A program made the translations under genes and the position numbers. The notes under the pieces are model-generated. The model had not been told where the DNA came from. It made no database searches and saw nothing but the letters and a program-made list of their open reading frames with translations. DNA of 64,000 nucleotides, taken from positions 744,001 through 808,000 of the forward strand of contig QEYB01000466.1 in NCBI GenBank assembly GCA_017562135.1, written 5' to 3'. How positions within the stretch are numbered: the first letter of the stretch is position 1; every line of letters begins with the position of its first letter. This DNA comes from Dipylidium caninum (lineage: Eukaryota; Platyhelminthes; Cestoda; Cyclophyllidea; Dipylidiidae). This document shows, in pieces, positions 25,377 through 37,104 of this stretch.

Positions 25377-28300
25377 TCAATTTGGTGAAATGTTTGGATG
25401 CCGGCGAGAAGTGTGCTTAAATGGACCCATCCGTTTATCCACACTGTGCAATTCTTCGCTAAGTTGGGAGGAGTCTTCGCTGCTAGAAATCGAGATTTGT
25501 CGGTTCTGTCGCCAAATACGACCGTTCACCAAGTTGCTAACAGTCGTGAGGGGAGTCTGGAGGAGCCTCTTCTTGCTGCGCCGAGGGCGCTTCGTGGCGC
25601 TGCTCCTTCTTTGCCTGAGGTTCGGTCTCATTTGGTCGTAGGCCGCGTCGTAGAGGGCTACGATGGTCATGAATTTCAAAGCCTCGTCAGTGGACACAGT
25701 GGAGAGGTCAACCGAGAGGAATTGGCCCTGGAGGTTCTGTGGAAGCAAGGTAAGTGAAACGGGATGATGTTCTGCATTTGCCAGTGGGGCTGCGAGGTGT
25801 CGGGCACGCCGCGCTGTGTTTGGGAAGAGACGCGGCAGGTGTAGGGAAGAAGGCCTCTCCCAAGGAGGAGCCTGGATTGTGCAGAAAAGCGAGTTTGGCG
25901 TTTCGTCGCCCAAGTGGATGTTTACTTTGTGCGTTTGCGTCCTGTCAGGTGCATGTCGGACCGCACGGGTGCATTGAGGTGTGTGGAGAAGGCAGCAAGG
26001 AGGCGAACGGTTAGTGGAGAAGCCAAAGTCCCATTTGGCCAAGCTGAGTGTGGCGCCCCGACCCAAAAGTGAAGCTCTGCTCTCCCCACCCACAATCGCA
26101 AAGCGCCCTTCCCTTTGGCGTTGGTGCAACTCGTGAGGAGAGCTTGTCGACGCCAATTTGCCGCGTGTGGTTGGCATTTTGAAGCCAACTGGGTTAGCAC
26201 GTTCAGAGGATGCAAAGTGGGAAAGGTGAATTCAGAGTGCGGTGGCGTCGTCTCCTGGGGCAGCTGGTACTCGCATTGGGGGACAGCCTTGAAGTGTCTT
26301 TCCTATAAGGTTGCCCGTCGCCTAAGGTGTCTCTCGGGTGATGGGTGCGAATGCCCCAGAGAATGACGTTGAAGAGCTTCAGTGCACTGGTCCTGATGGC
26401 AGGTGAGCAGAAGTCCTGTCGCACAGGAAGTGGAGAAGGGTAGCGATGGAGGCGATGTGGTGGGTGCTTTGAGCACGGGCAAAGTGCTCTCGTGGCTCAT
26501 ACGAAACAAGTCTCGAGTGGGGGGGAGGGAGGGAGGGGGGGTGAGGAGACGTCGGGAAGGAAAAGTGAGTCACTGCACTGCGGGACTTTGACCCAGTGTT
26601 TGGCATGAAGGGGGACGCGGTAGTGAAAGTTGGAGTGGAACCCGCCTACCTTCAGCGCCCTTTTCTGGGGTCTGTGGCCTCTTTGTTCAGTGGTGAGAGG
26701 AGTGTAATGTTGGCGGCGGTAGTAATTTTCCAGCACCAGGAATACGAGGAGTTGTAGAAGGAAAATGACGAGGATGAAGGCGGAACAGATGCGTGTGATT
26801 TCCCCGTTGTTCACGTTGGCGGCATTTTTAGTGTCATATGGTGGTCCTAGAGAGGAGAGGAGAGGAGAGGAGAGGAAAGAGGAGGTTTGGTATGTCAAAC
26901 ATTGAACTGCTGTTGAGTGGCGCATGCACGTTGGCTTAGGGTGGGGAATGCGCAAGGGCGAGGCGAGTGGGGAGGTTGTCGTTCAACTGTGGAAGGCGCC
27001 GACTCACCGGTGTAGTGGACGCGGTAGGTGGCGCGGAAGTGGAACGCGGTCAGACGGTAGTGGCCGCGAACCTCGCAGGTCACGTTGTAAATGCCGTAAC
27101 AGGACTGTGAACTGAAGCGGTGGAGGCCGTTGTGGCCTCTTATCAGCTCGGCGTTTTCGCTGGCGGTGGAGACGTCCAGTGTGCGACCCCAGATGGGGTA
27201 CTCGCGGGTCCAGCAGTAGAGGTCCTTCTCCCCGTAGATGTTCACCGCGGAGACCCTGGGAATTGTTGGCTTTTCTGCCAAGGAAAGTGGAATTTTCACC
27301 CATCTCGCCGACAACGCAACAATGTGTGCCAGGTGAATGGCGGTGGCGGTGGAGCGGGCAGACAGGACCTGAGGGAGTTTGTGTTCGAGTGTGGGGAGGC
27401 GAGGAGCAATACGATGGCAAATAAGACTGGTGAAAGGATAGTGGAGAGACCGGGCACCTAGGAAGACGACTTCATTGATACTCGCCCACAGTGGTCCGTC
27501 GTCGTTGACAAGGGCGCAAGTGAAGAAGTAGCGGCCTCCAACAATGCCCTGCTCTTCGAAGGAGAAGAAGGAGATCTTCTCCAGTGTGTGCCGATAGCCG
27601 TCAGGGTAGAGGAAGAGGTCAGCACCACCTGTTGCCCGATCCTCGGAACCCCCTCGAAGGAGCAGTGCACCACCGTTGTCGTGTCCACGTATTTCCGATC
27701 TGACGGCTTCAGCTGGATCAACTTCTTGGCTGCGGAGAAACGCAGTGTGAACTCGTGTGTCCTCTCCGCCATGCGGGCAGACTTTACCACAGCTGTCACA
27801 ATGCAGAGCCCGTCGAGTGTGCAGTCACTACTTTGGACCGGTGAAGCTCATCCTCGTAGATTTGCCTGCTCCCCCTCCCCTCCCCTCCCCTCCCTTCCTC
27901 TCACCTCGCCCTCTCGCCATCCCATCCACCTCCGCTTTGACGACAGAAAGGCTCAACTTCAGTCGTCCTCGTCCTCTACTTGGATGGACGCGTTCCCATC
28001 AGTCAATCGTCAACGCGACGGGCTGTGACGAAGAGCGCGCGAGGCTGCGACTGATCCTCCTCCCCCTGTGGCCCACTCGTGCTATGCACGCCGACTCCAG
28101 GTGAGGTGGAGGGGTGGGGGGGAGGGTTAGGGGAGACAACCCCCCGCCGAGGACGCAGCGAGGGAGGCGGGTGCAATGCTCGGCACACAACCGCCCCGGT
28201 AAGAGGCGGGGCGAAGTGAGGCCACCGGGCCCGGTGTGACGCGACTCCCTGCGCTGATTGTATACTCGCGAAGATGGCGGTGGAGGCAGGGCTGAGCATT

Positions 28301-31300
28301 GGTGGTTTATCAAAGAAAAAGTAAACAGGCGACATCAGACATACGTCGGACGAGCGCACTGAGGGTGACATTCTTGTCCACAATTTCGACATTCAGGTGG
28401 GAGCTCCTCCAGGTGCAGACAATGTTGATTTCGGTGACGAAAGCCGTGAAGAGGGTGACGTGGTCCTGTTTCCTGCTGACCAGCGGGATGTTGGTGCCTC
28501 TGCGGAAGACGTCGAGCATGTAGTGGCCGGAGTGCTGGCCTTCCGCGGCGCTGCAGCGTATCTCCTCTCCACTTTCGTACTCTCTCCTCGCTGGAATGAT
28601 CGCCGGCTCGAGGTGCGGGTCTGCAATCAAGGGGTCGGTCCATCTCTTGACACCGCGGCGACGCTTCCCGCTGTCGTGAGTGATCGGCGGCGCCGGCGAG
28701 GCCACCGCCTGGCAGAGCAAAGGCACCACTTACCTGCGTGCGAGATGACGAAGATTTTTGTCAAGAAGGTGTCGGGGCTATCGAAGATGCAGACGTAAGA
28801 GCCAGTGTTGGAGGTTGAACTGGAATTTCCGGGGACGATTCGGTTGCCGTCGACTTGAACCTGGCTGAATTCCCGCAGCGGGTAGAAGTAGGGCTGCTCT
28901 ATGCCCACGACGGGAGGATCCAGATCGCAGATGATGGTGGGCACGTGGTCCACCACCACAACATAGTTTGTGCTCAGTTTGAGTTTGAGGACCCGTCGAT
29001 CTGTGCGAGTTCACCCGGTTAGTCGCACTCGCCACTCAGCCGGCTCGTCCCCTCCCCAAGCTAGTTCAGCGGTCGCCCAACAGAGGTGTGATACCCGCAC
29101 TACCGTCGCCAGACGTTATGAGTTACAGGTGAGTGACGAACATTTTGCCACCTACGGCTTTTCCTGCTTCGCAGCAAAGCATGACCTGTCAGGAGTGTGA
29201 ATTTGACACCAGGCGGAGGGTGAGTGAGCGCATAGGCTGTCGAGGGGACGACATCAAAGCAACGCCACTTGGCGCCCCCTCATGATCTTCCGAGAGTCTA
29301 TTTGCTCGTGTGGGACGCTGCTTGCGGAGATGGCCATCTGCAGAGACGAGAAGTGGTAACGGAAGCCCTGAATACACGGGGATCAGAGCCGCGGATGTGA
29401 AGCACACGCAGAGCGCCTTCGCTGTCTCCACGTCTCACCGACTGTCTGCGAGGAGGTGCCTCGTCGGCTGCGTTGGAACAGGCAAGGACTGAGACTGCAC
29501 TCACCGCATGAACTGAGAAGGAAGTGCAAGGCGATGCAAGTGGCGCAGTCACACAATCCGCGCCTGCCACACAGGCGACAGATGACGTGGCACCGCTCAA
29601 GCTCTGGCGCATGGCCCACCGACACCAACTGGACTGACACGTGAGATGGTCTGTCTCCAGCCCTCTGCTCAACGCTGGTGGAAGGGGCTTGGCAACCACC
29701 TTCCGAGCCTCCGTGTGACAGAGACTTGAATCTTGCTAGACAGACGGAGTGTAGTCTCTCGCCCCTGGAACAGCCGCCATGGCAACAAGGAACTCACCGA
29801 TGACGATTACGGAACCAACGTACTCATCCGAGAAGTCTTCCATTTGGAAGGTGCAATTAATTGTGCTGTTAATCCACGAGCCCATGTCCACATCGTGGGT
29901 TTCAGTTTGTGGTTTGAGTTCCGGCAGTTGGTTCATCCAGTCTTCGTTCCAGACACACTCGGGCCTCTGTTCCTGATGCAGGTACGCCTTCTTCTCAGGA
30001 CGTTCGAGCATCAGCCCCGCCTCCTTGCCTTCATGTAAAGAAGAGGTGAAGTGCTGGCGGTGGGTTTGGAATGGTTCAAATGAGGCACGGTTCCACTCCT
30101 CCACCACAGCGTAGCACATCACAGCAGAGCACAACACGATGCTTCACAACGTCTAACTCAGCAGCGACAGTCAAGTTACGCTGGACCGCCTTACCTCTTG
30201 ACAGACCATGGATACCGTCTACTGGCGGATTGGGGATGTGCTCAGAAGCAATCACACGGCCAACAACCCACCCAGCCAATACACCTCCAGGGACAATCAT
30301 CCCAGCCTACGTCTCATCAACTACCACCACCTCAGCCACGTGATACGTCGCGTCTGTGATTCGGCGGGAGCACAACAGCAGCGAAGCTGACTAGCACGCC
30401 TGGCTGCGCAGGTGTAGTGGTGTAGTGGGGCTGCACAAGGGGCGCGGGACTGCTGTTGCAAGTGGGTCGACTGCGATGACTCCCTGGACCTCGACGCGTC
30501 CATACGTCTGGACACGGAGCCCTCCCGCCCCCCGCCCGCCCGCTTGGCCTCGTTCAGGGGCCGATCACCGCGGTGCCACACCGACCCTCGCCCTCGTCCT
30601 CCTTCCATGCAGTACTACGTGGCACGTCTGTTTGAGGCGATACAGGACGAAGAAGCAAAGTGCCGCAACCACCCGCAAGACCTTCCATGTGGATAAGGCC
30701 GTGGACTAGGTAAGAGGCCTTGTATCTCATCATCGGGCGCACAGTACTGAGTCTCGTGAACCTCCGAGCTGACGACCTCCGCTGCCATCAGCCTGTGTCA
30801 AAGGAGTCAGTGTGGCGGGCCACGCGGGAGAGAGGCGGGGAGACTGACGAATTGGTGGGTGGGTGGATGGATGGGTTGGTGGTTGGTGGTTGGTGGTTGG
30901 TGCCAGGGGTGGGTCGTGGGGTCGTGGGGCGTGTGGCGTGTGGCGTGGGGCTCGGCGCTCACCGATGATGTAGAACTCCTCGTAGGCGGGGTCGAGGAGG
31001 GAACTCGACCAACAGGCGGCATTGTATTTGCCCACTGGCAGGCTCGAGATGTTGAGGGTGGTATCGTTGAAGGTGGTCATCGAGGGCGACAGTTCCCAGT
31101 AGAGGGTGGACTCGAGCAGTTGCTGGCTCATGCTCGGCACCATGGTGCAGAGGAGGGAGACCTCGGCGCCCAACCGATAGATGCTTGTTGACGTGACCGG
31201 TAGAATTTGCATTCGCATACCGCTGAGTCCTGCGTGCAAGACGTGAGGTTAGAAGTTTCACCTACGTGTCCACGGAAGGCGGCCGTGGAGGAAGTAAAGG

Positions 31301-33061
31301 TGGGGCGGGGCGGGGGGGGCCGAGGGGAGGCGAGCGGCGTTTATTTAACGACTTTTCTTAGCAATGCTTCGCCTGGATTGGCTAGGCAGAACAGTTCCAT
31401 ATTTATTGTGTTGCCCCCAGTTGCTGTGGTTGCTGAGAGAAATGGTTCCCCAAAGACGAGGAGGAGGAGGAGGAGGAGGAGGAGAGAAAATGGTGATGGC
31501 TGTGGCGTATGGACGCCGCCTCGACGCGTCTTGAGGTCGCGTAAACCGTTAAGTCACGAGCAGATGCTTGAAACTGAAGGTCCTTTCCGGAGGCGAGGCC
31601 AAGCATCACCAGTCAAACTTTCCCCATCCATGGGACACCATCGAATTCCCTCGGTGTGTTTTCCCCTTCTACCTGTCCACCTGTCTGTATGTCAGTCTGT
31701 CCATCCCTCAGCCTTATGAGCGCCTCTTCCACATGATCTCACGCCGTGAAGTTGTCCGATGAACTGGTACCCACAAACCACACCGGCCAGTCGGAGCCAG
31801 GCGCAAGCCTCAGTAAGCGCGGTGAACAACCTGCAGCAGCAAAAAGCCCCCTTCGTGGACAAGAGAGGCTCATCAAGGTGGCCTCTCGGCAAAGGAGAGC
31901 GCAGTCCAGCCTCACCGATTATCCTGAAGTTGTGGCTGATGGTTTTCGTGAGGCCGGACATCTCGGCGGAGCAGGTCATGGTGCCGTAGTAGAAGGTGCC
32001 TCGCACTTGGCCCACCCGCGTCAATACGGGCCGGAGGCCGGGCTCCTCGTTCATCCAGGGGTATGACCACATGCACGTGGGCAGCTTGTCCGAGCGTTTG
32101 TATCGCGCCTGCGGTGGAGGGACGAAGACGAGTTGCGTCATATTGTCGCCTGCAAGAGAAGACTGTCGCCTTGAAGCCTCTCAAGGCGAAGGGTGCCCAC
32201 TCCGCCATGGCCACTCCATCCCCCGCCACTCTGTCCATTGGCGCGACACGACTTCTTTCCTTCGTCTACTAACCTCTTCAATTCATGGCAACTTGACATT
32301 AAACGCCAAAACATTATTAATTAATCACCGGTGACGACTCGGACACTTGGTGGAAGGCAAATCGACCTCTCGCCGCACACAGTGACCAGTTAAGAGGCGG
32401 TGAAGGCGTCGGCTCTGGCGCAAGGAGGATGCAAGAGGACTTACGGACAATGTAAAAGGTGATGTTGAGGGGGGTACAAGCGAGAGCGGTGAGCTGCAGC
32501 TCAAGTTATGAGCTCCCTCCTCGAAGATGTCCGCCCTGATGGACTTTGTGTAGACCTCCTTAATAGGGTCGTGCCAGCCCCAGACGAAGCCGGAGAAATT
32601 TTGCGCCTCTCTCGGCTCCACGTAGCAGTCTATGGAGTAGCCCTTCGCGTAGATGTCGTAGGCTTTCTGCGCGTTCGTGTGGAAACGAATCTTCGAGACG
32701 TCTACAGGGTGGAGAGAGGAGATGAACAAGGCATCACGCCGGCTCGGACTCATGGATGCTTCAAATGCAGGGGATAAACAAGGAGTTTACCGACATATTT
32801 GAGTTTCAAGTCCTTCTTGAGCCCGCCAAACTTGAACTTGCAGGTGTACGCTCCCCGAATCTCGTCTTCATTGCGGAATGAAAAGTTGATTCTGATGGGA
32901 GTTGGGCACCACCTCGTTGGTGTGTGTGTTGACCCACTGGAAGTGTTTGCACAAGCACTTGCGTCATGTTTCCTCTCCGAGGGTGCAATTTATGGTGCCA
33001 TTCCATCGGATATCAAGGATATCCGAGACGTTAGAAAAGTGGAGTGTCAGTGCAGTCGGAT
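25377..33061 (-). CDS. Type I membrane protein with nine Ig-like exons
   Basis: Nine exons of about 77-92 codons each encode one Ig-like unit: 33061-32791, 32701-32445, 32149-31916, 31229-30963, 30028-29798, 29000-28734, 28620-28345, 27729-27458 and 27274-27008. All begin with a 2-base remainder and end one base into a codon, so every unit is a symmetric phase-1 module. Each has two spaced cysteines, often with a Trp and a GxYxC-like end (SLLCTMVP...YNAACW; TGSYVCIF; GRYFFTCAL). Units 3 and 4 end FRIIG and FYIIG. The next exon (26846-26650) has the membrane helix (FILVIFLLQLLVFLVL). It joins in phase 0 to the tail exon 25736-25377, rich in basic and Ser residues (RQRRSSATKRPRRSKKR). Units 1, 2 and 8 are off a multiple of three by one base. 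The signal peptide exon was not found. It is probably a surface adhesion or recognition receptor; family membership beyond Ig-like is not claimed. Confidence 0.7.
26850..26876. repeat. (GAGGA)n pentamer repeat
   Basis: Five copies of AGAGG/GAGGA directly next to the acceptor of the membrane exon of the Ig gene. On the coding strand it forms part of the pyrimidine tract. Confidence 0.85.
30850..30906. repeat. GGTT/GGTG-rich simple repeat
   Basis: GGTGGGTGGATGGATGG followed by four copies of GGTTGGT-like units, in an intron of the Ig gene. Confidence 0.8.
31458..31484. repeat. (GAG)9 microsatellite
   Basis: Uninterrupted GAG triplets inside the intron between Ig units 3 and 4. Confidence 0.9.
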
Positions 33062-34002
33062 CTGCGTAAGCAAGTATGTCTTTAATTAGGTGAAAGTGCT
33101 ACCAACGCCCGCACCAGCAGCCTTCAAGACAGTGAAAGACCCGAGTCGATGGAACACGCCATGGAGAGTGGAAAGGAGCTGGGGAGGTAGTGAATATCTT
33201 ACGGTTGACTTGGCAGAGGAAGAGTCGGCAACGGGATGAGGAAGTTTGACCCACCTATGACCCAAAGAGTTTTCTGTTTGGTTCTGATATTCTTGGCAAA
33301 GTCAGCAACAAAACAGTCCAGTGTTGTCTGATACTGCTTGTTAACAGTAAACAAACCCTAAGTTTTTCTTTTCTATGAGTTCCGTAATAAGTTAGTCGAC
33401 TCACTCGACTAGTTACCGTGGTAGTTGTCGGTAGTCTTTAGTGCTTTTTTTATCCGGACATAATTCGTTGATAATTAGCATTTATTACTAATCTACGTAT
33501 TACCCGAGTCGGTGATCCTTGCTATTCTTTCAATAGTGACGCCGTGAAATGCAGATTACTTAGTCTGTTTGGTAGTCGGGAGAGACCTCTTAGAGGTTAA
33601 GAGGAGCATTGAACAGGAAGTAGGGTTAAGAGGGTTTGTTTTCTTTGGGGTTCCTCTTTGCCCTAAGAAAGCGTACTGATTTTGATGTTTGTGTGCTTGA
33701 GGTCTGTCGCGGTGGCAGGATCATTTCTGGCGTGTTTCTGCGTCATTGAGATGTATATTTGCTGTGACTCGACAGTGGGAGTTGCATTTGCAACTGCAGC
33801 TGCTGCAACGGTTAAACTTTTTGTCAACTTCCATAGCTTCTAATAGAATTTGTTGAGTCTGTTCCAATACAGCGACCAAAGTACATCAACGCATAAAAAC
33901 AGAGCTACATAAAGCATTTTCATAAGTTTAAACACGATGCATTTTAATTGTTAGAACTTTCTACCTTAACATAATAGGTCATTGTGGAGGCAGCCCACTT
34001 TT
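33062..34002. other. Upstream region of the Ig gene
   Basis: The missing signal-peptide exon of the Ig gene should lie here or farther right. A minus-strand stretch reading RCRLFLCQVN before a GTAAGA donor (near 33205) is a weak exon candidate. Nothing else is supported. Confidence 0.3.
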
Positions 34003-34709
34003 ATGAAAATGACTAGCAGCGAGCCGTTAAAATACAAACTATTCAGAACACGAACTTCAGACCAATGGGGATTCAAAATTACAACATATAACAATCAAAC
34101 TTATATAACGGGTGTGTATGACAAGACGCCAGCCTCAGCTGCCGGATTGGTACTTAACGAAATAATCGTGTCAATTAACCGAGTACCATGCGGTAAGATT
34201 TATTCACCCCTTAGTAATATTGCAGGACTTTGCCGATAAGTATTTACATTAATTCTCTTATTCAAATATGCTAACGTTGTTATGTGTTTGTGATGGTTGT
34301 TTGGCACTCATTTTATTCTATTTTAGAAAACGTCCCTCATGATTATATATACCATGTTATCAAAAAAGTTGATCACAACATGACTTTGGTCACACGAAAA
34401 CCATTAAAGGGTGAAGAATGCGAAGTTACTGAGCTTACCAGAGATAGTATGTCGCCAATACACGACGTTTGGACGTAAAATTTTATTATTTGGTAAACAG
34501 TTTTTAGCCGCAGAAACCATGTTTTCATATATGAATATGTGTTATTAGTCGTCTTTATCTTTCCACAGCTCATAGTTTGATCAAGCTATATTCAAACATT
34601 ATTGTTTTCTATCGCATTGTACATCATATTTACTATAAATGAATTCTTTTCAGTGCCAATTAAAGGATTTTACCTCGAGGACGACACTGGAGACTTCGTA
34701 GGTTTATGA
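34003..34709 (+). CDS. Small single-PDZ-domain protein
   Basis: Three exons join in phase: 34003-34192 (donor GTAAGA), 34327-34446 (donor GTATGT) and 34654-34709 (stop TGA). They make a 121-residue protein. It is almost entirely one PDZ domain: the ligand-binding loop reads QWGFKI (GLGF position, residues about 24-29), followed by YITGVYDKTPASAAGL and NEIIVSINRVPC, as in PDZ folds. The second and third exons complete the fold with a helix (YIYHVIKKV) and last strand (MTLVTRKPL). PDZ domains bind C-terminal peptides, so a scaffold or adaptor role is expected; the partner is unknown. ATG 34003 is the first AUG in frame. Confidence 0.75.
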
Positions 34710-36450
34710 AGTTAACAGTGTGAAACTTCATTTTTTCATTTCGACTTTGCTTTATCTTAATGATAGATTTTGACAGGCTTCAAATATCAAATTTTTTTGA
34801 AAAAGCACTACGAATTAGGATTTTTATAAAGAAAATCCAATTACCAAAATTATCTTTTTTGTCCGGCTTCGGCTGAATCAATATTCAATGATGTTTAGAT
34901 TTTAAGATAGGACAGACGTTGCTCCCAAAGTACTCTATTAGCTCACTGGGTCTTCTTAATCGGCAGTTAGTTCTCTTTCCCTGACACAAGAGTCCCCATA
35001 CACCCACTGCCACGTCCTCAAAGAAACTGAACTCATATATCTTCACGAATGAGTCAGGATATCGTTCTTACGCCCTTCTTTCGAGAGCTTCCGTGTAAAA
35101 CCGCATAGTTCAGGTGCTCTTATCCTCTCCTTTACGGTTGCGTGATTACACATGATTGCCATAGTACCGCACACATACTTTCAGTTTTGATGTCACTTAA
35201 GGCGTAGCATTGATTCACCGTGAACTTCTGACTGCATAATCTTTTCTGTTAGGTCTTTCACAACTGGCTAAAATTGTGTTTAGCTCTTGCTGTCTCCAAA
35301 TGCCTGTTTTCTCCCCAAGAGGGTGGTGGGAACAGGAGTATGTCATTGTGTCCCCCTTACATAATCTCCGCCTATTTTCCGAAGTATAGACGACTTTCGT
35401 CGCCTTTTAAACTGTACACATCCCTACTGTAGACAGCTTTCACAAGATAATTTTACTCAGAAATATTAAGGAGTCAATAGCGAAGACTCACCGAAGGTCA
35501 ATAGGCTCCATCTACTCACATTCAAAGACACAAACACACCCAAATCCAATTTAGTGCAGAGAAGCATTGCTAAAAGTACAAAACACAATTTTTAGGTCCT
35601 TTCCGTTATAAAGCCGTTGTTTTCACTCTTCTGGGTGAGGCAATTCGCGGTCAAATGGTTAGCTCGTGTTAGAATTTCTTGTATTATAAGTGAACACATT
35701 CGGAATGAGTTGTAAGCCTAGCCAATGCATGACTGCCCCTTTGTCAGTACATTCTTCACCGCCGATTGGTTGTTTACCCCACTTGAACTGAGTTGTCAAC
35801 ACTATCGTCAACGATGTGTGACTTAACCTGATACTCTCAGAAGGCGACGCGGCGACACCTCTATTCTTCGCTGACTGTGAAGAGCAGTTAGTGAGGAATC
35901 TGCTGTTTTGAAGTTAATTCATTCGTTCCATGCCGTCTGCGTCTCCATTGGGGGTTTATCAGTCTTCTGAAAGTGTCGAAGTTCCTCAACTGAAATCTAC
36001 TCGGATATTTACTTCTGGGGGAGGATTTAGGCAAGGAATTTACGTCTGGATGTGCGCCACAGACCTTGCATTAAATTGGAAGGATGGGAAAGCCGCAGGA
36101 GACCTGTAATTGCCCTTCAGGTTATGGCTAAGCAAGGCGGATTAATTGCATTAAAGTTCTGGGTTAATTCACCCAAGGGCGAGGTCTAATGGAAATGGAG
36201 GCAACCTTGGGTCAGTTTGAGCCTCATGGCTCCACCTGTCACTGTTAAGAGACCCTGATGGAGTGACGGAGAGCTCATTGCGAGGTTATGCAACTTTTGC
36301 TAGTTTAAACAGGCTTCTTATACCGCCATATACGCCAACGATACCATCCGATTTGGCCCTAATAAAATCTGCAATGCTGGAGGAGGCTTGGGAAATGTAG
36401 AAGTAGCTGGTGAGGCGTCAACTTTCCTCTCTTTATTTTTCGCATTTCAG
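34710..36450. other. Stretch with no supported gene
   Basis: AT-rich sequence with many stops in all frames. Possible 5' exons of the Gln/Lys-rich ORF that follows could not be identified. Confidence 0.5.
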
Positions 36451-37104
36451 TCAAAACCCGCCAAAGAAAGTGAGGCCAAACGTCACTCGAGGCCGCCGAA
36501 GACCTCGGAGAATAGGCAGAGGGAAGGCAAAATGAAGGAAGATGAGGAGAAGGAGAGGAAAAAGAGGCCGACAACGACGACGGAAACATGCGAGAAAGAG
36601 GAGACTGTGAAGATACGACAACACAAACAACAAAAACAACCACAGCAGCAGCAGCAGCAGGATCAGCAGAAACAAGATCATCGTCGTCAACATCACCACC
36701 GGGATCAACCAAATGACCAAGGCCAATCCCGTGGCGAGAAGTCTGTGATGAAGGCGGAGACTCGAGAAGTCAATGGTGTGAACTGCAACGGTAAAAGCAA
36801 TACCCTGACCGACCATGGAAGTAAAAGTAAGGCGAGTAAAGCACAGAAAAGTAAGAAAACAGTCCAGAAGACGGAGTCTCTTCACCTTGTTAAGTCCAAA
36901 TCGTCTGCTGATATGGCAAGCAGGAAGACGAGGCCCAGTGGGAGGGTCGAGGGTGGCGAGAAGGTGACAACGCCACCTCTGCAACCATCTTTTCCCTCGA
37001 TGTATGAGTTGCGCACAGCATTACCGGCGGGGAAGCGGAGAACCCTCCTGCTCAACAATGTCGAGTCGTTTGAGGATCGAGTCGCCTGTCTGAACGAGCT
37101 GTGA
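36451..37104 (+). CDS. Gln/Lys/His-rich low-complexity protein, probably last exon
   Basis: An open frame of about 218 codons follows a pyrimidine tract and acceptor (CATTTCAG at 36443-36450). It begins SKPAKESEAKRHSRPPK and ends EDRVACLNEL-stop. The middle is highly charged and contains polyglutamine (QPQQQQQQDQQKQ) and HHHRDQ. The frame is also open upstream to a TTG at 36388, so an unspliced start cannot be excluded. The last 40 residues (MYELRTALPAGKRRTLL) look more ordered. No known domain. Confidence 0.5.
   Translation, partial: SKPAKESEAKRHSRPPKTSENRQREGKMKEDEEKERKKRPTTTTETCEKEETVKIRQHKQQKQPQQQQQQDQQKQDHRRQHHHRDQPNDQGQSRGEKSVMKAETREVNGVNCNGKSNTLTDHGSKSKASKAQKSKKTVQKTESLHLVKSKSSADMASRKTRPSGRVEGGEKVTTPPLQPSFPSMYELRTALPAGKRRTLLLNNVESFEDRVACLNEL

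Noticed and set aside
25398..26014. Plus-strand open frames over the Ig gene tail
   Set aside because: They are antisense to the cytoplasmic tail exon 25736-25377 of the minus-strand gene and have no splice structure of their own.
26303..26405. Possible alternative last exon of the Ig gene (reads DQCTEALQRHSL and stops)
   Set aside because: The membrane exon joins in phase to the longer tail exon at 25736; this one has no other support.
27588..28104. Plus-strand frames of 115-146 codons
   Set aside because: They partly oppose Ig unit 8 and are rich in Ser/Pro/Arg as expected of shadows in GC-rich DNA.
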